DNA from: JASGDC01 sp047606545
Lineage (GTDB): Bacteria; Actinomycetota; Actinomycetes; Actinomycetales; Micrococcaceae
Assembly (NCBI GenBank): GCA_047606545.1
Contig: JASGEI010000010.1
Span: 62,001 to 126,000 of the forward strand
Direction of reading: 5' to 3'
Length of the DNA: 64,000 nt
In this document: positions 53,337 through 63,057 of the stretch, piece after piece
Numbering within the stretch: position 1 is the first letter of the stretch
How the letters are laid out: each line of letters starts with the position of its first letter
Notes under the pieces: generated by a model
Seen by the model: the letters and a program-made list of their open reading frames with translations, nothing else
The model's database searches: none
Told to the model about the DNA's origin: nothing
Made by a program: the position numbers and the translations under genes

Positions 53337-56300
53337 TCACGCCCCCTTAACTTTAAATGTGGCCAAGGTAATAGCTGAATCAATGATAGTAAAAATACGA
53401 TAAATATTATCACTGCATAAGTGCTGTAAACCTTATCTTCATACCAAACTTTAATCGTCCCACTATCCACAGGAACGGTAAAGCTTTGTTTCCATGTTGA
53501 GTTTTTTGCTACTAATTCATTACCATTAATTGTAGCTTTCCAACGTGGGTTAGCACTTTGATGCAACATCAAAACTCGTTCATTAGGACTAGCATTGACT
53601 ACATCTTGTGAAGTGTATAGTCCAGTTGAGTTTATCCCCTGTAATATAGCTCCATTACCATCAAGTATTTGTGTATTATAGAAAGTTGTTTCATCAGCTG
53701 AACCTACTTTCCACAAGTGCCCACCAGGAATTTGACCAATATCAGTAACTGAAGAGTTTACGTTAATTTTGTCAGTAAGATTCTTACCGCCAGCAGTATT
53801 GTCTAGTAAAACTACATATTCAATACCTAAATCCCACAAGTTTTCACTAGAGTTTTGGTTATCACCACTAACTAGTTGTGCCGTAACATCATGAATTTCA
53901 CTATCACCGCCAGTTAGTTTATTTGCTTTGATTCCAGAGAGATCAGAAACAATATTACGATTCTCATAAAGACTAGAGCCAAATTCATAGTAATTATCGT
54001 TAGTAGTAACAGCGCTAGAAATCAAGGTACCGTTATCTTGTGAGTCCAGAACTAATGCCTTTGCTCGGCTCTGACCATGGAAAGTACTACGGACACTGTC
54101 AGGCAGCATTAATGGTGTCTGTGCTTTTAGTTCAGACTTCTTAGCATCAATACGCAAACTACCGAAACTCCATACCGTTCCAGCGCCTAAGCTCAAGGCT
54201 AATAAACTAACTACAATAATACTGCGTTGCTTTGAAGTGACCTTCTTCAATACTTTTTTATCCATATCACACCAAGATTCTGTGAAATATGCAAAGAAAA
54301 TAAGTAAGGTAAAACCAATTACGCTAGCACTTGATGCTGGGTAAATATAAGTATATGAATCTCCAGTAATTCCCATCGGGAAATGGCTAAATCCAGCCAA
54401 AACTGCTGCAGTTATAACAATAATGCCCCAACCAGCAATTGAAAAACGGATTTGACCTTTCCAAATTGTGAATATTACCGCGATAAATAATAGTGTTACA
54501 GTAAACACCAAAAAAATATTATTCGCAGAAAAATCTGAGAACACTACACTTAAAGTGGTGTACTTTGGTGTCGGCACCTGAGCATCTGGATCGGCAAAAG
54601 GCGCCCACATATTAGTACGGTTGGTAATCAATAACGGCATAAAGAATAGGTAACTGATTAGTGGTACAAATACTAAAGAAACACGTACTGATCTCTTTGC
54701 CAATATTAATACTAGTATCAATATCAAAGTAAAAGTTATTAGCAATATAGGTGAAGCTGCTGTAGAAAATGCCATTGCTACTCCGGCACTTACAAATACC
54801 GTCGTCGAACTAGCCTCTATTCTATTTGCAAGTACGGCGTATAATACTCGCGCAAAAATTGGAAGCATGATATGCGGTACAATCCCACTGATACGACCTT
54901 CAGATAGTGAGGTTAAATAACTAGGATAAAAAGCCCATAGAACCACCATGAACCAGGCAAGCTTTCGGTTATACCATGGAGTTACGCGGATAAAACGTCG
55001 CATAGTAACAGCAGGCAAAGCGAAACTAAAGATATATAACACTGGCATGACTAGCCAGCCTAAATTTCCTAAAAATAATGATATAAAAGAGCTTATCCAA
55101 GAAAATGGGTCTAGAGGTGCTCCATAACCTAGACCTAGTGGTCGCCAACTATGAAACATATTGGCAAAGGCATCACTACGATACGAACCAAAAGATTTTA
55201 AAGCTCCGCCTGAAATACCATCGTGCGTTAAAGACTTACCAAATAGACACAAACCTAAAATTAGAAGAAACCCTAAGAATGGGTACCAAAGTTTAGGTAT
55301 AAAAACATCACGATGTATACCGTATATTAGTTGCTGTTCTTGCAATTGATCAGTTAGTTTAAGGTATCTTTGCCCTAATGTTTCAAGATACGAAAGTCGT
55401 CTTAATCTTAATTTACTTCCTTTAAAATGCCCCGTAAATGATAAAAGCATTTTAATTCGTTGCCCGAAATCTTTAATTGAAGACGAGTAACGACCAACAA
55501 CAATCCCATAGAAAAGGCTCGCAAAAGCACCGAGCAGTCCCCAAATCCAAACTAGAAATTTTTGTGGATATTTAATGTGTTTTAGGTTTAGATAAAGTCC
55601 TCTAGCACCATCGGTTAATTTTCCAGTTTCTGGATTTGACACCAAGAACTTAGCATTAGCACTATATGCTAGAGCTAAATCTTGAGAAATAGCGCGAATA
55701 CAATAGTCAGCTTCACCATCTTTTAGCTCAACTTTGGGGGAAAATCCTTTTAATCTACGCCAAATACCGTATTTAATTAAAGCACCCTCGAGTGGCACAG
55801 TAGTTTCGGTAAAAGAATCTTCAGTATTAACTAACGATGATGACCCGACATAATAGTGCTGGTATTGTCGCCCATCTGCACCTACTCGATAAGGCGTATC
55901 CACCAATTCTTCACGATTGCTACTAGATATCAACTTACCACTGACAATCGCTACATCTCTGCGAGTATCGTTAAGTGTAGTTAACATATTCTCAAGTGCG
56001 TCTGGTTCTGGAACAACTCCAGGTGGTAAGAACCAAAACCAAGAATCTTGAATTGAAATATCTGAATTTTCAAAGGCACTAAGAATGGAGAGATTCACTT
56101 CTCTCACACTAAGCTTTTCTTCTTTTTGAACATTTGAGCGTGAATAATATTTGTAATCAAACTCAACGCCATATTTTTCACAGATTTTTTGCTCTGATTC
56201 GTTACCCAAACCAATTACAACTGTACGAGGTGGTGTATATTTCTGATTTTTAAGAGCTTCAAGGGTAGCCTCAAGCTCCTTTTTAATCCCTCTAGAGACA

Positions 56301-56338
56301 ACTAGGGCAACAACATGTTGGGTAAAAGCATCTTTCAT
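53333..56338 (-). CDS. Large membrane glycosyltransferase (GT2 domain plus multispan region)
   Basis: This 1001-residue protein has an N-terminal GT2-like domain (about residues 8-255), a transmembrane segment near 265-285, about a dozen further membrane segments (350-725), an extracellular domain and a final transmembrane helix (about 970-990). The GT2 part lacks an obvious DXD in the usual place. It is the actinobacterial envelope glycosyltransferase found with DUF5719 and whiB2. Donor and acceptor unknown. Confidence 0.82.
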   Translation of the reverse strand: MKDAFTQHVVALVVSRGIKKELEATLEALKNQKYTPPRTVVIGLGNESEQKICEKYGVEFDYKYYSRSNVQKEEKLSVREVNLSILSAFENSDISIQDSWFWFLPPGVVPEPDALENMLTTLNDTRRDVAIVSGKLISSSNREELVDTPYRVGADGRQYQHYYVGSSSLVNTEDSFTETTVPLEGALIKYGIWRRLKGFSPKVELKDGEADYCIRAISQDLALAYSANAKFLVSNPETGKLTDGARGLYLNLKHIKYPQKFLVWIWGLLGAFASLFYGIVVGRYSSSIKDFGQRIKMLLSFTGHFKGSKLRLRRLSYLETLGQRYLKLTDQLQEQQLIYGIHRDVFIPKLWYPFLGFLLILGLCLFGKSLTHDGISGGALKSFGSYRSDAFANMFHSWRPLGLGYGAPLDPFSWISSFISLFLGNLGWLVMPVLYIFSFALPAVTMRRFIRVTPWYNRKLAWFMVVLWAFYPSYLTSLSEGRISGIVPHIMLPIFARVLYAVLANRIEASSTTVFVSAGVAMAFSTAASPILLITFTLILILVLILAKRSVRVSLVFVPLISYLFFMPLLITNRTNMWAPFADPDAQVPTPKYTTLSVVFSDFSANNIFLVFTVTLLFIAVIFTIWKGQIRFSIAGWGIIVITAAVLAGFSHFPMGITGDSYTYIYPASSASVIGFTLLIFFAYFTESWCDMDKKVLKKVTSKQRSIIVVSLLALSLGAGTVWSFGSLRIDAKKSELKAQTPLMLPDSVRSTFHGQSRAKALVLDSQDNGTLISSAVTTNDNYYEFGSSLYENRNIVSDLSGIKANKLTGGDSEIHDVTAQLVSGDNQNSSENLWDLGIEYVVLLDNTAGGKNLTDKINVNSSVTDIGQIPGGHLWKVGSADETTFYNTQILDGNGAILQGINSTGLYTSQDVVNASPNERVLMLHQSANPRWKATINGNELVAKNSTWKQSFTVPVDSGTIKVWYEDKVYSTYAVIIFIVFLLSLIQLLPWPHLKLRGRE

Positions 56339-56401
56339 ATCATCTTATAAGTTACTAGAACTTTCTGAAAAAATCCTTAATTCTTATGAATAACTTATTA
56401 G

Positions 56402-56881
56402 TTACATTGAACGCTTACGCAGTTTCCTGCGTTCACGTTCAGATAACCCGCCCCAAATACCAAATCTTTCATCATTTGATAGGGCATACTCTAAACATTG
56501 ACTTTTAACTGAGCAAGCTCCACAAACCTTTTTTGCATCACGAGTAGAGCCCCCCTTTTCTGGGAAAAATGCTTCTGGATCTGTCTGTACACAAAGTGCA
56601 TCGACTTGCCAGCTAAGTTCTGAAGTGTCGTCTAAGTCGTTATAAATAACCTTTAACAATTTTTCTTTATCTGAATCTTGTTTCTTCTCTGAAATTTTCT
56701 CATGCGTGCTGAGGAAGGCAGTCGCATCTGCTTCTAGTTTTTGACTTGAAGCTTCTGATTTAACTGTAGACACTTGAGGATTTGCCGGATCTTGGAACCA
56801 ATTCGCTGGGACATCAATCGCCTTAAAACTTGAGTTTTGCTCGTAGCTTTGTTCACTTTTGCGGTGCTGCGCGGAATTCAA
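56402..56881 (-). CDS. whiB2: WhiB-family regulator, WhiB2 (WhmD) type
   Basis: The C-terminal 75 residues carry the four cysteines (ALCVQTDPEAFFPEKGG, then VCGACSVKSQCLEYAL), the GIWGGLSERERR turn and a basic tail, as in WhiB2/WhmD, a regulator of septation. An N-terminal extension of about 85 residues, rich in Ser, Glu and Lys, precedes the domain. I prefer a TTG start at 56881 because AGGA lies six bases upstream; a further TTG at 56905 is possible, and no ATG precedes the domain. Confidence 0.88.
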   Translation of the reverse strand: MNSAQHRKSEQSYEQNSSFKAIDVPANWFQDPANPQVSTVKSEASSQKLEADATAFLSTHEKISEKKQDSDKEKLLKVIYNDLDDTSELSWQVDALCVQTDPEAFFPEKGGSTRDAKKVCGACSVKSQCLEYALSNDERFGIWGGLSERERRKLRKRSM

Positions 56882-57181
56882 AACAGTCCTACTCTTCCAT
56901 AACAATCTCTGTAGTAGCTACTACATCGTCTAACTAACTAGGTTTTTAACCTATGAATACATTCTCTAGGTAAATTGCAAAAAATACAATACCTAATTTT
57001 TCAAACGCCATTCCAATGATACAATAAATGACTGAAAATAAGAAAATTGAGGTTATAAAACTACCTACTCATTGCTTACCAGAATGTAGTATTTTAATAT
57101 TTCTTCAAATAATGTACCAATCTCAAAAAGTTTAACCAATCTTGTTTCCTTATAATTAAATAAACCATGTAGAATTAACCC

Positions 57182-58165
57182 ATGAGTACTTTAGTTACAG
57201 GTGGCGCAGGATATATTGGCGCACACGTTATTGATTTATTACACAAACGAGGCGAAGAAGTAGTAGTCGTTGATGACTTGTCTAATGGCGTTAAAGAGAA
57301 AATCGGAGATGCTGAACTTTACACATTAGATTTAGCAGAAGACGGTGCTGTAGACGAGCTAGAAACTATCATGCGTAATCATGAAGTGGATTCCGTAATT
57401 CATTTCGCTGCAAAGAAACAAGTTGGTGAATCTGTCGAAAAACCGCTTTGGTATTACCACCAAAATGTGACAGGCATGGTTAATTTATTAACAGCCATGA
57501 AAGAAGAAAATGTAAAGAAATTTGTATTCTCCTCTTCTGCAGCTACTTTTGGAGTCCCAGAAGATTCAGTAGTTGACGAAAACTACCCTTGCGCACCTAT
57601 TAATCCATACGGCGAAACTAAACTTATTGGCGAATGGATGGCAAATGCTTCAGAAAAAGCTGATGACCTTCGTGTGGCATGCCTACGTTATTTCAACGTA
57701 GCAGGTGCTGGCAACCCTAAACTCATGGATACTGCTGCATTAAATCTTGTGCCAATGGTATTTGAGCGCTTAGAGAAAAAAGAAAAACCTATAGTATTTG
57801 GCGATGACTACGAGACCTCTGATGGTACTTGTATTCGTGACTATGTCCATGTAGTTGACCTAGCAGATGCTCACTTAGCGGCTCTGGATTACTTAGATAA
57901 TGTAGATCGAGAACACTCAGTATTTAACGTTGGTACTGGCTCTGGTTCTTCAGTAAAAGAAGTACTTGATACTATCGAAAAAGTAACTGGCATTGACACT
58001 ACTGCTGAAATCGTTAAACGTCGCGCAGGTGACCCACCACAACTTATTGCTGATGTATCCCGCATTAATAAGACACTTGGCTGGAAAGCTAAGTACAATT
58101 TGAACGACATCATTGAATCTACCTGGGAAGCAATGAAAACTAGAGGAACGCCACTTGCTAAATAA
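57182..58165 (+). CDS. galE: UDP-glucose 4-epimerase
   Basis: This 327-residue short-chain dehydrogenase-type epimerase has the N-terminal TGGAGYIGAH NAD motif, the SSSAATFG catalytic serine region and the NPYGETK active-site Tyr-Lys. It interconverts UDP-glucose and UDP-galactose and so can feed the Glf/GlfT pathway at 24.5-29.6 kb. No Shine-Dalgarno sequence precedes the ATG; a TAGAAT hexamer six bases upstream suggests a leaderless transcript. Confidence 0.96.
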   Translation: MSTLVTGGAGYIGAHVIDLLHKRGEEVVVVDDLSNGVKEKIGDAELYTLDLAEDGAVDELETIMRNHEVDSVIHFAAKKQVGESVEKPLWYYHQNVTGMVNLLTAMKEENVKKFVFSSSAATFGVPEDSVVDENYPCAPINPYGETKLIGEWMANASEKADDLRVACLRYFNVAGAGNPKLMDTAALNLVPMVFERLEKKEKPIVFGDDYETSDGTCIRDYVHVVDLADAHLAALDYLDNVDREHSVFNVGTGSGSSVKEVLDTIEKVTGIDTTAEIVKRRAGDPPQLIADVSRINKTLGWKAKYNLNDIIESTWEAMKTRGTPLAK

Positions 58166-58184
58166 AGCAAGGCGTGTTTTCTTT
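58149..58184 (+). terminator. Intrinsic terminator of galE
   Basis: CGCC-TTGCT-type arms (58149-58159 with a 2-base bulge, 58166-58174) form a stem that overlaps the galE stop codon, followed by TGTTTTCTTT. Confidence 0.6.
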
Positions 58185-58250
58185 AGATGTCTTTAACCAA
58201 ACTCGCATAAACTATTACGCTTTATTAGCTTTTAGCGTTATGCTGGTAGA

Positions 58251-58329
58251 TATAATTAAAAGATATTCACGACTAGCAATTAGGCGTTAGTCCCTGAATG
58301 TCTGTTTTATGTAGGATTGTAGATACAAT
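58251..58329 (+). promoter_or_regulatory. Two promoter-like -10 elements before sdhC
   Basis: TATAAT at 58251-58256 and TACAAT at 58324-58329 sit in near-identical GTAGATA-AATTAAAA contexts, suggesting tandem or duplicated promoters for sdhCDAB. No convincing -35 boxes accompany them. Confidence 0.4.
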
Positions 58330-58355
58330 TAAAAAGTTTACTAATGAGGAATATA

Positions 58356-58730
58356 GTGGCCAATAACAATACTCTATATCGTGGCAGAGAAGGCATGTGG
58401 ACGTGGGTGTTACACCGTATTACTGGTGTGGCAATCTTCGTGTTTTTGTTAATCCACGTTCTTGATACATCTCTAGTTCGAGTTTCTCCGGAAGCTTATA
58501 ACGCTGTTATCGGATCATACAAAAACCCAATTATGGGTATTGGTGAGACTGGTCTAGTAGCAGCTATCTTGTTCCACGCTTTCAACGGCGTTCGTATTAT
58601 CTTAATTGACTTCTGGTCAAAGGGTGCGAAATACCAAAAACAGCTTTTCTATGGCGTAGTAGTGCTATGGGTTATTTTCTTCATTGGTTTCGCTGCCCAT
58701 CACCTACCTAATGTATTTGGAGCGCACTAA
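58356..58730 (+). CDS. sdhC: Succinate dehydrogenase cytochrome b subunit
   Basis: This subunit of about 124 residues has three transmembrane helices, the sdhC motif GMWTWVLHRITGVAIF with the haem-region His and a second HAFNGVRI segment. It anchors the SdhAB head to the membrane and passes electrons to menaquinone. The GTG at 58356 is preferred: GAGGA lies five bases upstream; the ATG at 58344 overlaps that site. Its stop overlaps the sdhD ATG by one base. Confidence 0.93.
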   Translation: MANNNTLYRGREGMWTWVLHRITGVAIFVFLLIHVLDTSLVRVSPEAYNAVIGSYKNPIMGIGETGLVAAILFHAFNGVRIILIDFWSKGAKYQKQLFYGVVVLWVIFFIGFAAHHLPNVFGAH

Positions 58731-59200
58731 TGACAGATAAATCTTTGAATGTAACTAGTATTCCAAATCCACGTACTCCTGAACGCTACCGTAGGACTAA
58801 AAAAACTAAAGGCAACAGCCAACGTAATGCGTGGCTATTTATGCGCATCTCTGGTGTTGCATTAATCGTACTTATCTTTACACACCTATTTACTAACTTA
58901 ATGGTTGGGAAAGGTATCCAAGCAATTGACTTTGGTTTCGTGGCTGGTAAATGGGCACACCCATTGTGGAAAGTCTGGGATTTATTAATGCTTTGGATTG
59001 CAATGTTACACGGCACGAACGGTGTTACTACTATCATCAATGACTATGTAACTAAACCAGGTGCTAACAAAGCACTTAAGATGACACTACATATTGCTGC
59101 AGCAGTCATCATCATCCTAGGTACACTTGTTATCTTCACTTTCGATCCTTGTCCAAAGAATGCAGACCCAGCGCTTCTAGCGTCATTCTGTTCTAAGTAA
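58730..59200 (+). CDS. sdhD: Succinate dehydrogenase hydrophobic membrane anchor
   Basis: This 156-residue protein has a basic N-terminal extension and three transmembrane helices, with WLFMRISGVALIVLIFTHL and MLHGTNGVTTIINDY typical of actinobacterial SdhD. It forms the membrane anchor with SdhC. Position between sdhC and sdhA confirms the assignment. Confidence 0.93.
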   Translation: MTDKSLNVTSIPNPRTPERYRRTKKTKGNSQRNAWLFMRISGVALIVLIFTHLFTNLMVGKGIQAIDFGFVAGKWAHPLWKVWDLLMLWIAMLHGTNGVTTIINDYVTKPGANKALKMTLHIAAAVIIILGTLVIFTFDPCPKNADPALLASFCSK

Positions 59201-59212
59201 GAAAGGGCTTAA

Positions 59213-60973
59213 ATGCAAACTCACGAATACGATGTAGTTATCGTAGGTGCTGGTGGCGCAGGCATGCGCGCTGCAATTGAAGCAGGTCCACGTGCTAAAA
59301 CAGCAGTAATCACTAAACTTTATCCCACTCGTTCTCACACTGGTGCTGCCCAAGGCGGTATGTGTGCAGCACTTGCCAATGTCGAAGAAGACAACTGGGA
59401 ATGGCATACATTCGACACCATCAAAGGTGGCGACTACCTTGTGGATCAAGATTCTGCAGAAATTATGGCTAAAGAAGCTATTGATGCAGTAATTGATTTA
59501 GAGAAGATGGGTTTACCATTTAACCGTACGCCAGAGGGTCGCATTGACCAGCGTCGCTTTGGTGGTCATACACGTGACCATGGTAAAGCTCCAGTGCGCC
59601 GTGCTTGCTATGCAGCTGACCGCACTGGACACATGATTCTACAGACTTTATACCAGAACTGTGTAAAGCATGGTGTGGAGTTCTATAACGAATTCTATGC
59701 ATTAGACATTCTTATTAATGAAGATGGCGGCAAAAAGAAAGCAGCTGGCGTAGTTGCTTATGAACTTGCTACTGGGGAAATCCATGTATTTAAAGCTAAG
59801 TCAGTAGTAATGGCTACTGGTGGTTTTGGTAAAGTGTTTAAAACTACTTCTAACGCGCATACACTAACTGGCGATGGTCCAGGTGTTGCTTTGCGTCGCG
59901 GTATTCCACTTGAAGATATGGAATTCTTCCAGTTCCACCCTACCGGTCTTGCAGGACTTGGTATCTTGCTTTCTGAAGCAGCTCGTGGTGAAGGTGCAAT
60001 TCTACGTAACTCTGAAGGTGAACGCTTCATGGAGCGTTACGCACCTACTATTAAAGACTTAGCACCTCGTGACATGGTAGCTCGCGCAATGGCAAATGAG
60101 GTCCGTGAAGGTCGCGGCTGTGGGCCACACAAAGACTATGTACTTCTTGACCTAACTCACTTGGAACCAGCCCATATTGATGCGAAACTTCCTGATATTA
60201 CTGAGTTTGCTCGTACTTATCTAGCTGTGGAGCCATATACAGAGCCCGTGCCGGTATACCCTACTGCACACTATGGCATGGGTGGTATTCCTACAAACAA
60301 TGAAACAGAAGTACTAGCTGATAATGACACTGTCGTACCAGGGCTATATGCTGCTGGGGAATGTGCTTGTGTATCTGTACATGGTGCAAACCGCCTAGGC
60401 ACTAACTCATTGCTTGATATTAACGTATTTGGTAAACGTGCTGGTGTTGCTGCAGCTGAGTATGCGAACTCTGCAGAATACGTTGATTTGCCAGAAAATC
60501 CTGCTGGCCTTGTAGAAGAGCTAGTGGATCATGCTCGAAATTCTAACGGTAGCGAACGTGTTGCAGATATCCGTAAAGAGCTACAAAGTACTATGGATAA
60601 AAATGTACAGGTATTCCGCACTGAAGAAACAATGCGTGAATCTCTAGCTATCATTGAAGAACTACGCGAACGTTATAAGAACATCAACGTGATGGATAAG
60701 AGCCAGCGTTATAACTTGGATCTTCTAGAAGCAATCGAACTAGGTTTCCTACTTGATCTTGCTGAAGTTGTTACAATTGGAGCTTTGCATCGCAAAGAGT
60801 CTCGTGGCGGTCACTTCCGTGAAGATTACCCAGATCGCGATGATGAGAACTTCATGGAACATACTATGATTTATAAAGACGAAAACGCAGAAGCTGAAGG
60901 CATCAAAGGTCTACGCCTTGAAACTAAACCAGTTATCGTTACTCGTTATCAACCAATGGAGCGTAAGTACTAA
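59213..60973 (+). CDS. sdhA: Succinate dehydrogenase flavoprotein subunit
   Basis: This 586-residue SdhA has an N-terminal FAD motif (VVIVGAGGAGMRAAIEA), the covalent-FAD histidine in TRSHTGAAQGGM, the FHPTGL segment, and the active-site SVHGANRLGTNSLLD. It oxidises succinate to fumarate in the TCA cycle. AGAAAGGGC before the ATG gives a ribosome site, and it overlaps sdhB by one base. Confidence 0.97.
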   Translation: MQTHEYDVVIVGAGGAGMRAAIEAGPRAKTAVITKLYPTRSHTGAAQGGMCAALANVEEDNWEWHTFDTIKGGDYLVDQDSAEIMAKEAIDAVIDLEKMGLPFNRTPEGRIDQRRFGGHTRDHGKAPVRRACYAADRTGHMILQTLYQNCVKHGVEFYNEFYALDILINEDGGKKKAAGVVAYELATGEIHVFKAKSVVMATGGFGKVFKTTSNAHTLTGDGPGVALRRGIPLEDMEFFQFHPTGLAGLGILLSEAARGEGAILRNSEGERFMERYAPTIKDLAPRDMVARAMANEVREGRGCGPHKDYVLLDLTHLEPAHIDAKLPDITEFARTYLAVEPYTEPVPVYPTAHYGMGGIPTNNETEVLADNDTVVPGLYAAGECACVSVHGANRLGTNSLLDINVFGKRAGVAAAEYANSAEYVDLPENPAGLVEELVDHARNSNGSERVADIRKELQSTMDKNVQVFRTEETMRESLAIIEELRERYKNINVMDKSQRYNLDLLEAIELGFLLDLAEVVTIGALHRKESRGGHFREDYPDRDDENFMEHTMIYKDENAEAEGIKGLRLETKPVIVTRYQPMERKY

Positions 60974-61755
60974 TGACTAATACTCAAATTGAAGAATCAG
61001 AAAAAGTCGAAACTGCTGCAGGTGACGTGCCAACTTTCCATGTCACCATGAAGATTCTTAGGTACAATCCTGAGGTAAAAGCGGAATCTTACTGGGACAC
61101 TTTTGATGTAACAGCTTTTAGCACTGAACGTGTGCTTGACCTATTGCATAAAATTAAGTGGGATATCGATGGTTCACTTACTTTCCGTCGTTCTTGTGCT
61201 CACGGTGTTTGTGGTTCTGATGCAATGCGTATTAATGGACGTAACCGTCTAGCTTGTAAGACCTTGATTAAGGACCTTGATCGCTCTAAGCCAATCACGG
61301 TAGAGCCAATCCGTGGTCTGCCCGTAGAAAAAGACTTAATCGTAAACATGGAACCATTCTTTGATGCGTACCGAGAAATCCAACCATTCTTAATCGCTGA
61401 TAAGACTCCAACTGACGGCAAAGAGCGACTACAATCTGCTGCTGAACGTGCACGGTTTGATGACACTACTAAGTGTATTCTTTGTGCTGCTTGTACTACT
61501 TCTTGCCCCGTATTCTGGAGTGATGGCCAGTACTTTGGACCAGCAGCTATCGTAAACGCACACCGTTTCATTTTCGACTCTCGTGATGAGGCTTCTGATG
61601 TGCGCCTAGATATTTTAAATGATACTGAAGGTGTATGGCGTTGCCGAACTACTTTCAACTGTACTGATGCTTGTCCACGTGGTATTGAAGTTACTAAAGC
61701 AATCGCGGAAGTTAAGAAAGCAGTTATCTCAGGCAAAGTTAACTATACCGCTTAA
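60973..61755 (+). CDS. sdhB: Succinate dehydrogenase iron-sulfur subunit
   Basis: This 260-residue SdhB carries the plant-type 2Fe-2S cysteines (SCAHGVCGSDAM, then RLAC), the 4Fe-4S motif CILCAACTTSCP and the 3Fe-4S/4Fe-4S motif CRTTFNCTDACPRGI. It transfers electrons from SdhA to the SdhCD anchor. It is the last gene of sdhCDAB and is followed by a strong terminator. Confidence 0.97.
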   Translation: MTNTQIEESEKVETAAGDVPTFHVTMKILRYNPEVKAESYWDTFDVTAFSTERVLDLLHKIKWDIDGSLTFRRSCAHGVCGSDAMRINGRNRLACKTLIKDLDRSKPITVEPIRGLPVEKDLIVNMEPFFDAYREIQPFLIADKTPTDGKERLQSAAERARFDDTTKCILCAACTTSCPVFWSDGQYFGPAAIVNAHRFIFDSRDEASDVRLDILNDTEGVWRCRTTFNCTDACPRGIEVTKAIAEVKKAVISGKVNYTA

Positions 61756-61799
61756 TAAGACTTATATATAAGTTTTTATATATAAACCCCAACCCCATA

Positions 61800-61836
61800 A
61801 AAAATTGACCGGAAGATTCTCTTTCGGTCAATTTTT
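61800..61836 (+). terminator. Intrinsic terminator of sdhCDAB
   Basis: AAAAATTGACCG and CGGTCAATTTTT form a 12-bp stem with a 13-base loop and a U-rich 3' side. An AT-rich palindrome (CTTATATATAAG) precedes it just after the sdhB stop. Confidence 0.85.
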
Positions 61837-61952
61837 CTTTATCCCTCCCACCGTTTAGAATGCCCACTCTCTCTTCGAATATTCAAGGAAGGTTCCTGCT
61901 CTATTCAAGAAGTGAAGACCCCAAAGGTTAATTAATTTAAAAGATTAACGTT

Positions 61953-61985
61953 AAAAGGAGCCTAGATAAAATCTAGGCTCCTTTT
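61953..61985 (-). terminator. Intrinsic terminator of the pdxK-like gene
   Basis: A perfect 15-bp stem (AAAAGGAGCCTAGAT and its complement, 3-base loop) lies just beyond the kinase stop codon. The minus-strand read ends in a U run. It is symmetric enough to work in both directions. Confidence 0.9.
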
Positions 61986-62004
61986 AAAATTATTGACAGG
62001 ACTA

Positions 62005-62796
62005 TTACTTACCACCCTGCCACACAGCATCAAACGGTGCTTTTGAAGAAACACGATTCTTAATCGCAGTGTGGACAAATTCCTTAGCAGTCTTACAAGC
62101 TTCAAGTGATGTAGCACCTTTAGCAAGCTCGGCAGTAATTGCTGCTGCTAAAGTACAACCTGCACCACTAACACGTTCATTACCGACTTTGTCGTGCTCA
62201 AGCACTTCTAGCTTGTCGCCATCATAGAATACATCTACAGCTTTTTCGCCTTCGATTTCTACGCCACCTTTAACTAGCACATTCTTAGGGCCTAGTTCTA
62301 CAATCTTCTTAGCAGCTTCTTTCATATCCTCAACATTGTTGATTTTAATACCAGAAAGTGATTCTGCTTCAAAGTGATTAGGTGTAATCAAATATGCCAA
62401 AGGGACAATATGTTGTTTTAATGCATTATCAATATCAAGAGCTGCACCAGGTTCTTGCCCTTTACAAATTAAAACAGGATCCACTACTAACTTTTTAACT
62501 GGTTTACCATTTAAGTGCTTAGCCACTGTTTCAATAGTGGGAATAGTGCCCAGCATTCCAATCTTTGCGGTTTCAATATCATAAGTATTAAAAGCTGCAT
62601 TAAGCTGATCGCTGATAGTTTCTGGTGCAATTGGTACAAAAATATGATTAAAGTTATTATTTGCATCAAAAGAAACAATACAAGTAAGGTTTTGCAGTCC
62701 GAAAACTCCTAATTGCTGAAACGTCTTCAAATCTGCAGCGGCTCCAGCACCGCCTGTAGCTTCATTTCCAGCAATTGTTAGTGCGATATCTACCAT
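62005..62796 (-). CDS. pdxK: Pyridoxal kinase / hydroxymethylpyrimidine kinase of ThiD type
   Basis: This 263-residue ribokinase-fold protein begins VDIALTIAGNEATGGAGAAAD and has VDPVLICKG, ITPNHFEAESLSG and the catalytic GAGCTLAAAITAEL. The CKG and N-H-F-E-A details match the Bacillus/Staphylococcus ThiD-like pyridoxal kinase (PdxK) more closely than classical ThiD. It may phosphorylate pyridoxal, pyridoxine or hydroxymethylpyrimidine. It has no thiamine or PLP gene neighbour, so the main substrate is uncertain. Confidence 0.8.
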   Translation of the reverse strand: MVDIALTIAGNEATGGAGAAADLKTFQQLGVFGLQNLTCIVSFDANNNFNHIFVPIAPETISDQLNAAFNTYDIETAKIGMLGTIPTIETVAKHLNGKPVKKLVVDPVLICKGQEPGAALDIDNALKQHIVPLAYLITPNHFEAESLSGIKINNVEDMKEAAKKIVELGPKNVLVKGGVEIEGEKAVDVFYDGDKLEVLEHDKVGNERVSGAGCTLAAAITAELAKGATSLEACKTAKEFVHTAIKNRVSSKAPFDAVWQGGK

Positions 62797-62841
62797 ATTT
62801 ATGCTCCGATTCTATTAGCTTTTCTAAGCTTAAGTTTAACG

Positions 62842-63057
62842 TTATTGTTTCACCAAGGTAAAGGTTTCATCACTGAAACTAACTTTATCTCCTGGATGAA
62901 GCTGTTTACCGCGCTGCGTGACAACTTTACCATTAACAGTAACTAAACCTTCAGCAATTACTTCCCTAGCCTCAGCGCCATCGTATACTACATTGGCTAG
63001 TTTTAAGGCTTGCCCTAGCCTAATCATGTCATCTTTAAGATATAGCTGCTGAGCCAT
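62842..63057 (-). CDS. S4-domain RNA-binding protein
   Basis: This 71-residue protein is a single S4 domain: LKDDMIRLGQALKLANVVYDGAEAREVI followed by VNGKVVTQRGKQLHPGDKV. It resembles YbcJ/YaaA-type proteins thought to bind structured RNA. Its 5' end overlaps the upstream YihY/BrkB gene by 23 nt in the same direction, so it is co-transcribed. Confidence 0.88.
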   Translation of the reverse strand: MAQQLYLKDDMIRLGQALKLANVVYDGAEAREVIAEGLVTVNGKVVTQRGKQLHPGDKVSFSDETFTLVKQ

